From Watersipora subatra (lineage: Eukaryota; Bryozoa; Gymnolaemata; Cheilostomatida; Watersiporidae): a stretch of DNA of 64,000 nucleotides. Positions 12,401-22,554 of this stretch are shown here, piece by piece. The notes beneath the pieces were generated by a model that searched no databases, was not told the origin of the DNA, and saw only the letters and a list, made by a program, of their open reading frames with translations. Position 1 is the first letter of the stretch; the number at the start of each line of letters is the position of its first letter. The stretch covers positions 26,791,191-26,855,190 of the forward strand of contig NC_088708.1 of NCBI RefSeq assembly GCF_963576615.1, written 5' to 3'. The position numbers and the translations under genes are program-made.

Positions 12401-15400
12401 CTTGGAAATTCCAAGGATTATTCTTATAACTTAATCTTATAAAATCGAATAATTGTTCTTACAATTAAATATTGTAATTATCTTATAGGTAATATTGTAA
12501 GAATCGTTAGAAAAATATTATCGTCATTTCCTTTACTTCCACTGCTTTGGACATCAGTTGGAATACCAAAGTATTCATTATAAGTGTTAAAAATGTCAGT
12601 CCAGTAGAATCAGCAAAAAAGAAACGATTACTTTTCAGTACTTTTACGTTAATTACAGAAATCTTCGGCAATTTGACAATGCCATAGACTGGTGAAATGT
12701 GCACGTTTTTCTCGTGAAATGTGCACGACTTAATAGTTCTACTATTTGTCGCACGGCCTTATTGGCCGGTGTTAATTTTGATTAGAAAAAGCTTGTCAAA
12801 TTTTTATCGCGATTTTTGGCCAAATTAATCTGTCTATTTATGTATAATTTGATTCGATGGGTTAGTTTTAGGATATTGCGGAAACTTTTCAAAGACTTGG
12901 TAAGATATTTAAATAGGTTTTTATGTGTTTTGTATCATTATTATACTTAAACGCCTCTACACAAAAATGGTTAAATTTGTTGATGAGATTTCGGTATAAG
13001 GGTTTGGTAACGGCCGTTAACGGATAATTTTTCGGGAATTGTGGGCGCATGTGCATTTATCATAAATCTCCCAACCAATCTCTTCACTCGTGTTTGGTTG
13101 TGGGATTATGTTATATTATATATTTATATTATAATAATAATATTATAATTAATATATTTTTATTATATATATATTATGTTATGTTATATTGTTGTGTATT
13201 ATGGTATATTGTTGTGTATTATGGTATATTGTTGTGTATTATGGTATATTGTCGTGTATTATGGTGTATTGTTGTGTATTATGTTGTATTGTTGTGTATT
13301 ATGTTATATTGTTGTGTATTATGTTATATTGTTGTGTATTATGTTATATTGTTGTGTATTATGGTGTGTTGTATATATATATTATATGTATATATATACT
13401 AATATAATATATTATGTATTGTATTGTATATTACATTGTATAATATATTGTATATTATATTAGTATATTATTATGGTATATTATATTAGTATATTATTAT
13501 GGTATATTATTATGTTATATTGCATATGAATTTTGTAGCAATAGAGGAAGCGTCGGAGAGAACCCAGCAAATAACTAGTCTGGTCAATGAGCTTCCGGAT
13601 GCTCACAAGCGAACTTTAAATTTTCTCATGTCCCACTTTTACCGAATCACTAATACAATTGAGGGTTCATCTCGACGGCTGGCACAGGTCTTTTGTCACA
13701 TCCTACTCCGACCACCATGGCCTGAGGTTATGTAAGTTCAGCTCATTATTCATCTCCTTCGGTCACTACAGTAAATGTTTGCAAATGAACTCCTTGCTAC
13801 TGTGTCAGTTGTTTTACTTGTAGAGTTATGCCACCTTGATATTGTTTTGACAGTCCTGTTTGCTCATTCCTTATCGTAATCATTGTAAGAGTTAATTCAG
13901 GAAACTGGCATAAATCTTTTCATGCATTGTCTCAATCTATTTTTAATGTAGTTATGCGGTAGGTTAGCAGTGGTCTGTAGGTGCCTCGTCTCCATGCGTT
14001 CTCTGAGCACTCTGATATAGATTGTATGATTTTGCCACACGCCGCAGGTGCTTGCATTGCAATGCTTCCTGAGTGCTATATGACAGCTTCCTGCCTATTT
14101 ATTGTAGAAGTTTTATGGTGTAATTGTTGTTGCTAGACCTTAGTTGTTAGATTTGAATTGTAGAGTGTATTTTGTAGGAATCTTGTACACAACACCAAGC
14201 AGCACCTGACTGTCTTAGAGACGTTTTATGCAAACATAGTGCAGGAGGCTGCTACGGATCAGAGGGACTGTATGTAATGTGTTACTCTTCCATTGGCGTG
14301 GCTAATAAATATTACATCACCGTGTTGCGGTATTTTCGTTTCCATTATGGAGCATAGTTCCTGTTCGCTGACGGTGAGTTTCCTAGCAGCTTCTTATACG
14401 AGTTTAAATTTCTCCTTTTTTAGCTGAATCTGTTCTTCCTCGAGACACAAACCCCGAGGACCCGCTTGACCACTGTCCATGGTATTGGGGCATTATAACA
14501 AAGTGAGTTGAAACCCCCACACGTATGTAACCCTTGGCCTTATATTTTATGTTTAACAGAGCAGTGAGTGTTGCGTACTTAATTTAGTTATTTAGACATG
14601 ACTAGTTAGCTCCATATGTCGTACTCAATGTGTCGCATTCTTTGCCGCATTCTATGCGTCGTATTCTATGTGTTGCATTCAATGTGTCGCATGTACTGGT
14701 CATTCGCTTGTGCAGGGAAGAAGTGGTTGAAAGGATGAATGGTACTGTGGATGGAACATTCCTTGTGCGTCGGGCCACTACTCATGGTACCCGCGGTGAC
14801 TATACCCTTACTCTAAGGTACAGACTATTTTTATTACTTACGCCCATTACACATGTTTCGTAATGCGTCAGCAGAACAGACCTGTGTTTTTTCTTATGAT
14901 ACATTATGCCTTTACTTACCTACAGCGTTTCTAACAGCTGACAATTTTATCCACTTTTTAAAAATGAATCTTGGACAGACACCTTCAGTGTAATGTACTT
15001 GTAAATAACTTATTTGATGTACACTCTCAATAACGCTCACACTATGTCTACAATATTTTCATAGAGCCTTGTTTATGATGCTAAATACCTCAAACATTTT
15101 ATATTAATCCATATGCGAGAGTTGTCTTCCCAAGCCAATTTTTCAGTTATCTTTTTATACGACATGCTGAAATAATAATGCAAGCAGAAAGTATTGAACT
15201 GTCCTTTTTCGGCCATATTGGTGTATTTGACCTATTCATGAAGCAGCGGTGAAACTGTATGAAAACTGTATAGTCAGCAGTGCTTGAATATCACATCAAA
15301 TCAAGCAAGGGAGACAATTCCAGGTTGAATTTTGGCATAACTTGGAATATGAAAGGTTCCAGTTGTTTAGGTGCAAACATTTTTTATGTCAATTCTTGAA

Positions 15401-18400
15401 AGGAAGGACAGTTTCGTCTCAGTGTTAACTGCTTGAGCCATGTTATACACCTACGCCAGCCATCTGCTCGCAATAATAAACTCCAGTAATATGATGTACT
15501 GTCAATAGATAAATTTACTAATATAATTTGCTGTCCGTATCATCTTACTATACTTGCTGTTTACGGCTGTTAGCTTTAAATGTTATCAATCTTTGTTTCC
15601 ATTATCGGCAGAAACTTACTCACTATTGTGCCTCGAGTTGACTCCTATTACTGTATCGCTCATATACTTTTGTAGGAAAGGTGGAATGAATCGGCTTATT
15701 AAAATATATCATAAAAACGGCAAGTATGGCTTCTCCGAGCCGTACGAGTTTGATTCCGTAGAGAGTCTTATCGAGCACTTCACTCAGCACTCCCTCTCGG
15801 AGTACAACCGACAGCTCAACTGCACTCTTGACTTCCCAGCCACCAACCTGATGGTAAGCATTGCTTTCCTCCCCTTACCTTGTACGCGTATCACTCGACC
15901 ATGTAGTCATATTCACGCTGATCTGTTGTAGACATTGCGATTATTAGCTGGGGAGGTACTAGTATTCCTGTCTCTTTTACACGTTACTAGAACTGCATGC
16001 CATTCTCTTCTCTCTCTCTTTTCATTCATCAATACAGATTGTCATATCTTGTATATGTATGTAGTGGCGATTAGCCATTGTTTGATGTTTTTAAATTCAT
16101 CAACTCTGCTGTGAGTTTGTGATGAATGGAAGGCGTATGGGTTTGGCTGTGGGCAAAGGTATTGCCTGTGATCATGTACTTCTACTTATGGACAGCACTG
16201 TCAGAAAAATCTTATGCAAATACACTGTGTAATGTTCACACTTCTTTCTTCTGAAGCTCTACACCACAATATTTAGTTCTGTTGCTATTTTTTTTACTAT
16301 CATAATGTTCTAGAATTGTGTATTTTGAGTAGACTGGAATAAGGTATTGACTCGAGCATCGCTAATAACAGTGATTGATGGACAGCCAAGATTAAGGGTT
16401 TTCTAAATGGCTCTTGAAGCTTGAGCACACTGGAAGTATATTAAGTGGCATTGTATGAAAAATACTAGTAGCAAAGAGTACTGTATTCATTTGTCCTTGA
16501 CTTTTATACAACCAATTTTTTATATAATATAAATTGCTCCTGGCTCTAGTGCTGTTTGTCACAGGTAAATGTGTTGTTGGAAATAACCTGCCGAGTTTTT
16601 GTAAAAAAAATTTGTGAATAATTGACTGTGGAATATGTCATTCTTTGATGTTGTCATGTTTGCTTTTATTTATTTTTTTATTAGTTTTATTCAAAATATT
16701 GTTACATTATTTTAGAATAGTCAGGATTTTCAAAAAGTGAACAACTTTCTTCTGGCATGTTCGGGGTTGAATTTTAAAACATACTCGTTAATGGATAGCC
16801 AATCGCAACAAAGCATTGGGACAAACTATCAATACTTTTACTGCAGCGTTATTGTCTATGGAATCGTCACTAACTTTTTTCAGCTTTAAAATCCTCCTTT
16901 TATGTCTTTATTTTATCACGCATCTTGTCTTCATCGACAGCAACCAGAAAATACTGTCGATGTGAATGTGATTTTCCACGAGCTTCGTCAGATGCATCGT
17001 GAGTATCTGGAGAAGTCGATGCAATACGATGAGTTGCTCGGACTGCAGAACAAGAGCACACAGGACATCCAGATGCTTTATCAGGCGCTCGACTCATTCA
17101 AGGAGCTGGTCAAGGTCTTCGAGGAGCAACTCCAGCTGCATAGATCCCACACGAAAAAGGTCGCCCCGTATGAATACGGAAAGTAAGTCTTTTAGGTGAA
17201 TAAATATGGTTGGTGGACATGATGAGAGAGAGTTCAAAGTTATGTTAAATTGCCTAGGTGACTTAGCCTGTCAAGTGTGTGACTATTCGCTCGAAATGAT
17301 GCTGGCAGAGAAAGAATTGCTCACAGGGGAGAGTGTTTGGAGATTTCGCATCGTCTGATTTCTACCATATCATTATGAATACTATGCCATCCCTAACAAT
17401 TGAGCGGAGAAAGTTACAATGGCAATTTTTAAATTAACCAACCAAAAATATTTTATTTGTAAAGTTTATTAATTGGCAGTGTGTGAATAGAAGGTAGTCT
17501 TATTTACCTTAGCCAAGTTATCTTATGAAAACGATCAATGTAATCAAGTTATTATAAAAAAACAGCCGAGCCTCCGACTTCCTGAATATGCACTATGTTG
17601 AAATTGTACATATTAATTTTGGTAGTTTTCAGAAGCCCAATAAGTTTATGCTGTTAAACATTTGTAGTGAGCTTTTTTATTGGTTTCCTTTCACAACTTT
17701 CTTAGAGATTATCAATGTGAAAAATAATATGAAAATTGGGGAGCTATTTTACACCTCATTGTGTTAAAAAAATATATAGACTGCATAATTTGAAGGTATA
17801 AAAACTAGTGGGTTTTTGAGCGACTTGAAGGGCGATCTTGTTCAGAGCATGAGAGTCATTTCATCCATATCATCAAATATTATAAGATATCTTGTAGGAT
17901 ATAAGATCTTACAAGATATAATAAAATATAAGATTTCAATATATCTTAGGAGAGACTCGCTCACTCCAACTTGCTTTAATTTCAGCAAGCAAGTGATTGC
18001 ATGAAACTTGATAAGCAGCTATAGAAAAACCTAACTAACTGCGTGTAACTACAAAGCTGTGTATACAAAAAGTTTACTGTTTACTAAAGTGGTGATACAG
18101 TGACCAGTTTTTTATATGATCTAACCATTTCCGACTACAAAAACAACTTCTGCAAAAGTTAATAACTACGCACAATTTGTTGTAACACTAAAGTTAGTCA
18201 ATGGTAAATCACTACATTTGGTTCTTTTGCAGTACCAAAAATGGGTAAAGTTCAACAACTATTTTATTAGTTGTAGCAATTCATAATATAATTCATAATT
18301 TTTAATTTTGCGATTATTCGTTTTATTTTGCATTTCATTCTCTTTCTGTTCATTGTTACTTAAAACATGGAGCAAAGCGATGATAATGTATTTTGGTCTA

Positions 18401-21400
18401 TCTCCTGGAGTGGTTAGTTACTGATGGATATAGTTAGTTAATCTGTATTGCAGCAACTCACCGCAACTCAAATCACCTCCAATCTCCTCAACTCTCCTAA
18501 ACTCGCTTTAAAATGCCTCCACTCGCTTTAAATGCCTCACTTCGTCTTAACTCTGTTGGAATGAGGGTCTTCTAGGCATGCAGAGAGCACTTTAAATTCT
18601 GAAAGGCTGTTTGTCTATACCTTTAGAGGAATGAGTTGCTCATTTGTCTGCCGTAGGCTTCAGCACAACAGTCACTTACTTGAGAGTAGGCTGGGAGATA
18701 TCGTGCTGAGTAAGAACAGGTTGGAGGACTCTATCGAGGTCAAGACTGCCGAGAATAGAAATCTAATAGCTCAAATTAATAGTCGGAAACCAGAAATCAA
18801 ATTGCTTGGAAAAAAATGTGACCAGTTGTGTAGGTAAGTGGTAGAAGAGTAGAAACTGGAGTAACTCATGCTACTGCTAATGTTGGTACAGGTCATGCAA
18901 AACTGGCAGTATGTGATATAATATGTATAATTTATATGCATGTAATTTTTTATGGGCCTTCGGTGCCATTTAATACTGTAATTCTGTCTACCAGCACCCT
19001 TCTCCAAAGAGGTCATGACAAGAGGTACATAGATGAGATGCTCGACGCAAGCAATAGCCGAGCTGTTGATCCTGCTGCTGATGCAACACAGGATTCCGCT
19101 GGCTCATGCCTACCGTATGTTTTTATTATATTCCGCACTTTTATGCGCTAGCATGTTTCTATTAAATAATTCTTATCAAGTACCAGTTGTACTCTTATTA
19201 GATAACTCATATCTCTCCTACCAAGTCCTAGCTGTACTCTTATTAGATAACTCGCATCTCTCCTACCAAGTCCTAGCTGTATTCTTATTAGATAACTCGT
19301 ATCTCTTCTACCAAGTCCTAGCTGTACTCTTGTTAGATAACTCGTATCTCTCCTACCAAGTCCTAGCTGTACTCTTATTAGATAACTCGTATCTCTCCTA
19401 TCAAGACTAGCTGTACTCTTATTAGATAACTCATACATGTATCTCTCCTACTATATAATTTTTGGCACCTTGATGCACACTGGTTGTATACAATGCGTGT
19501 ACAACTAATACATCACTATTGAGCATTATGGAAATTGATCCGGTGTCGATCATGATTCCACAATACATTCCTTTTTGCAAGAATATTCCCAAAATATTTT
19601 CAGTGTTATTTATTTGCTAGTGGTACTGCTCTATGAATTGAAGTCTAATAAATCGCAGATGCCACAAATTGTATATGTCAGTATATGTTAGAGGCAAGGA
19701 GTAATAGTTGACAGAGTTTATTACTGCACTGCGGCTGATAACTCTTGGAATATTTAAACAAAACATAAATTTTAAACAAAGGCCAAATAACACCCTATAT
19801 GAATCCTCCATGAACTTCATATACTTTTCCTGAATACTCCAAAGCAGATGTAATTGGAAGATTATGGAGTAGTAAGTTATATCAACTCGTTTTGCAGCTC
19901 TGCCGTTGTTCTTAGAAGTGTAAAATCTATTGTTTTGGTAATTGTAATCGGTAAGGCGCTAGGTCTATAGGTCTCTCTTCTTTAAGAAAGTATCTTTTTT
20001 GTGAGCAAGCACTTTTAGATTCTTAATTTTACAGAAGCCCAGGCTCATCACAGTCCAGTAACTACATGTCTGTGGACACGCCTCGCCTCATAGGGCACAG
20101 AGACAAGTCTACGTGGTATCGGCCCGGAGTTGATAGGAACCAGGCAAGAGAGATCCTTGCTGGTAAAAGGGAGGGTACTTTCCTCATTAGAGGCCCAAAG
20201 GACCCTGATGAATATGCCCTCTCTATTGTGTATGTATCTGCTCTCTTCTCGGATAACTCTATGATTAAGTAACAAACACACACTCCAACCAGTCACTAGG
20301 TTATTGTATACTGCGCAGTCATACCTCGACATATCCTGTTTCGACAAACCATCATATGTTACAACAAATATTATTATGGAAATACATTGTAGTTTGACTA
20401 AGTCATTTTACATTTTGAAGATGATAAATACAGTACTTCGGTAATTATATGCAACATTAAAACAAATGTGTTATATAAAATTATGTGAAAAATTAATGCG
20501 CAAATTTAAATACGTAAGAAACTAAATTATTGAAGTAATCTATATTAATACGTTTCACTTGGTCTTTGTGTATGTCTGTTAGTTCCAGCAGTGTCGCCCA
20601 CCTCCTCCCCCCCCCCCTTTCTACTTAGACTTATTTGTTCAGACGTAATTTACAAGTTGAAATATTCAGTTCATGTTGCCTACCTGAAAACATTCGCCAA
20701 AACTGGTTTCTTCATCTCTAATGGTAGGGAGAATGCTGTGGCAAGGTCACACATTTGAAACAATTTATGTGAATCGCCTTCACCTACATAGTTTCCAAAA
20801 ATGACAAGTAGTTAGTCTAGTAACTTTCACGTCCCATATTGCTATTTTATTTGTTTCAACAGTTTTCAAACTTATGTTGAACACTTTTTGTGTCACACAC
20901 ACGCAATGAATATGTTGCTGGTCACAAGTCCAGCAACATTGAAGAAGTAAAAGGTGAAAATGCTAAATTGCAAGGGTAATATCACCATTATTAGCCATTG
21001 AAAAGGTATGAATAATCGTCTCTTTGTTATGAAATAGGTTTTATTAAGAATTATTCAATGTTAGTGATTTTAAGACTTCGTGTATGCCTTTAATATGCAC
21101 TAGTACATGGTTTTCCATGTTTTCTTGTACATGTACACTGAAGGCGCGCAGAATAAATTCAATAAAAGGTTTTTCTTGGCATGCGTTAATAGAGCTCATA
21201 AATCTGCTACTAACTGGTAATTGTTTATACTATTGAGATCAGTTATGAATCTCTTTTGCGAATCAGTAATACGGTCTCCAGGTATAAACCACTATTTAAA
21301 TGAGGGAAGCGAGTTTTTCAGGTTCCCAACAAATGAACTATATTGACCTAAGTTGACCTATGTTCTCAACTTAATTGTTTCTTGTTCCAGTGACAAGTCG

Positions 21401-21577
21401 GGCCAGGATATTCACTGCAGGATACTCAGAGGCCCTGAAGGCTATGGATTTGCTGATCCATTTAAGATACACGAGGAACTGATGGATTTGGTGCTACACT
21501 ATAGGGACACGTCATTGGCTGAGCATAATCCTCAACTTGACTCGAAGTTGTTGTACCCTGCTTACCTGCCACAATAA
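3073..21577 (+). CDS. PIK3R-like: PI3-kinase regulatory subunit (p85-like), 22 exons, 925 aa, with two C1 domains and a SAM domain
   Basis: Adaptor expected to hold a class I PI3K p110 catalytic subunit through its inter-SH2 coil and recruit it to phosphotyrosine sites at the membrane. Coding exons: 3073-3163, 3308-3445, 3665-3733, 4454-4501, 4591-4694, 7411-7545, 8249-8323, 8679-8823, 10363-10461, 11149-11238, 11348-11428, 11708-11845, 13539-13731, 14178-14269, 14424-14502, 14716-14817, 15676-15853, 16941-17182, 18657-18833, 18995-19114, 20035-20229, 21391-21577. All junctions are GT-AG, phases match throughout, and the lengths sum to 2778 nt (925 codons plus TAA). The start is the first ATG after an in-frame TAG at 3067 and an acceptor at 2998. 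Order by residue: SH3 8-76, C1 84-136, SAM 151-220, C1 237-286, RhoGAP about 318-467, SH2 519-612, coil 620-798, SH2 826-920. Human p85alpha (724 aa) lacks the C1 and SAM domains. Splice sites are inferred by eye, without transcript support. Confidence 0.93.
3665..4694 (+). CDS. PIK3R-like: PIK3R-like exons 3-5: first C1 zinc-finger domain
   Basis: Three tiny exons (69, 48 and 104 nt) join to give H-x12-C-x2-C-x13-C-x2-C-x4-H-x2-C-x10-C (residues 84 to 136), the full C1 zinc ligand set. Two of the cysteine codons or their neighbours are split by introns, so the domain cannot be seen in any single reading frame. The middle segment lacks the usual hydrophobic QG motif of diacylglycerol-binding C1 domains, so this copy may be atypical and not bind lipid. 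That last point is inference. Confidence 0.85.
5936..7133. repeat. 21-bp pyrimidine-rich minisatellite, about 57 copies
   Basis: Unit of about 21 bases built from CTCTTCCC, TTTTCGCG and CTCT, with CpG-containing variants (GCCCT versus GCGCT) grouped in blocks and a degenerate right end. It lies in intron 5 of the PIK3R-like gene, where the sense strand is almost pure pyrimidine. Because 21 is a multiple of 3, both strands stay open for 400-500 codons; these ORFs are artefacts of the repeat. Confidence 0.95.
7411..8323 (+). CDS. PIK3R-like: PIK3R-like exons 6-7: SAM domain
   Basis: Two phase-0 exons (135 and 75 nt) encode a complete SAM-like helical bundle, residues 151-220. Visible landmarks are VIEWMAAVNLHNYVEKF, then VDGSTLISLDDERLR, then RFGMDDPFHRESVMICVNRL. 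These match the SAM pattern W-x-V-x-W-L, L-x-x-Y-x-x-x-F, I-x-G-x-x-L-L-x-L, G-I-x-x-x-x-x-R. SAM domains mediate homo- or hetero-oligomerisation. Both flanking exon boundaries are phase 0, so the two exons form a clean cassette that could have been inserted or skipped without a frame change. Confidence 0.85.
8679..10461 (+). CDS. PIK3R-like: PIK3R-like exons 8-9: second C1 domain
   Basis: Gives a canonical H-x12-C-x2-C-x13-C-x2-C-x4-H-x2-C-x7-C at residues 237-286, with the typical core GILHQGFECKVC and GLRIHRHC. Unlike the first copy, it keeps the QGF motif of typical C1 domains. The acceptor at 10362 was chosen because it alone gives correct zinc spacing; an alternative AG about 26 bases upstream would break it. 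The intron between the exons holds a 44-bp minisatellite array. Confidence 0.88.
9357..10290. repeat. 44-bp minisatellite, about 21 copies
   Basis: Unit contains ACTATTAGGTATATTGGAG, TGTGTGGTCATCATATATAC and a variable ATAC/ACAC/TCCC junction; GGTCATC and GGCCATC units partly alternate. It fills the 3' half of PIK3R-like intron 8 and ends about 70 bases before exon 9. Confidence 0.93.
11149..13731 (+). CDS. PIK3R-like: PIK3R-like exons 10-13: RhoGAP/BH domain
   Basis: Corresponds to the breakpoint-cluster-homology domain of p85. ITPDILIVCVSEIE starts the fold. FYRTATS carries the position of the arginine finger (Arg340), aligned to LYRTQSS of p85alpha. VVKRYLRELNNPIVP matches AFKRYLLDLPNPVIP, and RRLAQVFCHILLRPP matches the last conserved helix. 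The conserved Asn of active RhoGAPs just before Leu-Ala is Arg here, as it is also replaced in vertebrate p85, so weak or no Rho GAP activity is likely. The acceptor of exon 10 (after 11148) is the least certain junction of the gene. Confidence 0.87.
13145..13518. repeat. AT-rich 20-bp tandem repeat grading into (TATA)-type simple repeat
   Basis: Units of GTTGTGTATTATGGTATATT and close variants from about 13190 to 13370, flanked by TATAT simple sequence on both sides. It ends about 20 bases before the acceptor of PIK3R-like exon 13 (13538). Overlapping short ORFs of Tyr/Val/Cys/Leu composition are products of the repeat. Confidence 0.9.
14424..15853 (+). CDS. PIK3R-like: PIK3R-like exons 15-17: N-terminal SH2 domain
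   Basis: WYWGIITKEE opens the domain, and GTFLVRRA holds the phosphotyrosine-binding Arg544. GDYTLTLRKGG and KYGFSEP follow as in p85alpha, whose segments are GDYTLTLRKGG and KYGFSDP. The preceding small exon 14 (14178-14269) links it to the BH domain; its GTATGT donor was chosen because it alone keeps frame into exon 15. The domain should bind pYxxM motifs and inhibit p110 at rest, as in other p85 proteins. Confidence 0.92.
16941..19114 (+). CDS. PIK3R-like: PIK3R-like exons 18-20: inter-SH2 coiled coil (p110-binding)
   Basis: A long heptad-rich helical stretch, residues 620-798, with MHREYLEKSMQYDELL, FKELVKVFEEQLQLH, ENRNLIAQINSRKPEIKLL and LLQRGHDKRYIDEML. These align with p85 segments such as EKSREYDRLYEEY, FNETIKIFEEQC, MNSIKPDLIQLRK and LTQKGVRQKKLNEWL. 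In the family this antiparallel coil clamps the p110 adaptor-binding and C2 domains. The link from exon 20 to the last SH2 is short and serine-rich. Confidence 0.92.
19150..19445. repeat. 45-bp minisatellite, about 6 copies
   Basis: Unit carries GCTGTACTCTTATTAGATAA and CTCCTACCAAGTCCTA. It begins about 35 bases after the donor of PIK3R-like exon 20. The unit length is a multiple of 3, hence a spurious open frame on each strand. Confidence 0.9.
20035..21577 (+). CDS. PIK3R-like: PIK3R-like exons 21-22: C-terminal SH2 domain and stop
   Basis: TWYRPGVDRNQARE, then GTFLIRGPKDPDEYALSIV (phosphotyrosine Arg851 in the FLIR variant), then EGYGFADPF and LVLHYRDTSLAEHNPQL, ending LLYPAYLPQ and TAA at 21575-21577. 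The C terminus is collinear with p85alpha, which ends LAYPVYAQQRR. Exon 21 is followed by a consensus GTATGT donor. Confidence 0.93.
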
Positions 21578-22350
21578 TGATTAACTGATACTCTTCTTTC
21601 CTTTCTCTTTTTTCTCGCTTCAATTCACCTTGACAACCAGGAATTTTTAACTCATTTGTAAGCAAGTTGTTTTCTCTCCGTTATACGTTGTTGCGTGTAT
21701 CTTGATTCGGAGTTGGCATCGCTGACGACTAGCTGCTAAATGTTTAGTTTAACTCTTAATTCTTACAGGATATCAGAACAGGAGCATGTGCTCCTCGGGT
21801 GATTCGATGTAGCAGCTAATCAGTATTTTCATGGATTTCTTGAGTGCCACATAGCTTGTAAAAAATTACCAATTTTATTACCAGAGCACTTCTCTTAGCA
21901 CCAATCAGAGCTTTGCTTTTTCTTACTACTTTTGGAGATAACATTCGCGGCTACTCAATTCATAAAGAATACTGATTGGTCGATTTGTAAATCACCTCCG
22001 CCAGCCTCGACATTCTTTCTTACTGCCCTTATTTCACAAATGTCTATTTCATAATATCTTTTTTTATAACATTTGCTGTATCATTGATCGCTCAGTCCGT
22101 GTGTCCTTCCATGTTTTCTCCATTTGGTAATGGCTCAGAGTGCCCACAATCACTATTGAGAATTTACCACCCCATCACAATGCACTGAATGTTGCTTGAA
22201 AACTGATGCCGGTTTTTCAAATCAAGGCTAGACTTGTGCTTGCTTAAAGTTCAACATTGAATGTATTTTTTGTCGTAAATGCTGTAAGTAGCGATTCCTA
22301 GCTCGTTTGTTCAAAACGTTTTTCATAAAAATTATGTATGTCTGCTCTCA

Positions 22351-22386
22351 AATAAATATTATTGCATTGTTATTACTGCAAATAAA
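22351..22386 (+). promoter_or_regulatory. Candidate polyadenylation signals of the PIK3R-like gene
   Basis: Two AATAAA hexamers, at 22351-22356 and 22381-22386, lie about 800 bases after the stop. They are the first close pair downstream. The convergent secreted-protein gene ends at 22555, so the 3' UTRs are about 170 bases apart. Confidence 0.5.
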
Positions 22387-22554
22387 ATTCATAAAGATTG
22401 ACACTTGGAATTCACTCTGTAACTAGAATGTGGAAAATGGAGTTCGAAACTCAGAGTATCTGACATCGCTTTGACCTTCAAGGAGCATGATCAACCTTAT
22501 TCTGATCTAAAATTCTGCCAAGTTCACTTCCACCTGCAGGAAATAAATTTATTT

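Noticed and set aside
13049-13463. Overlapping Tyr/Cys/Val-rich ORFs
   Set aside because: Simple 20-bp AT-rich repeat next to exon 13.
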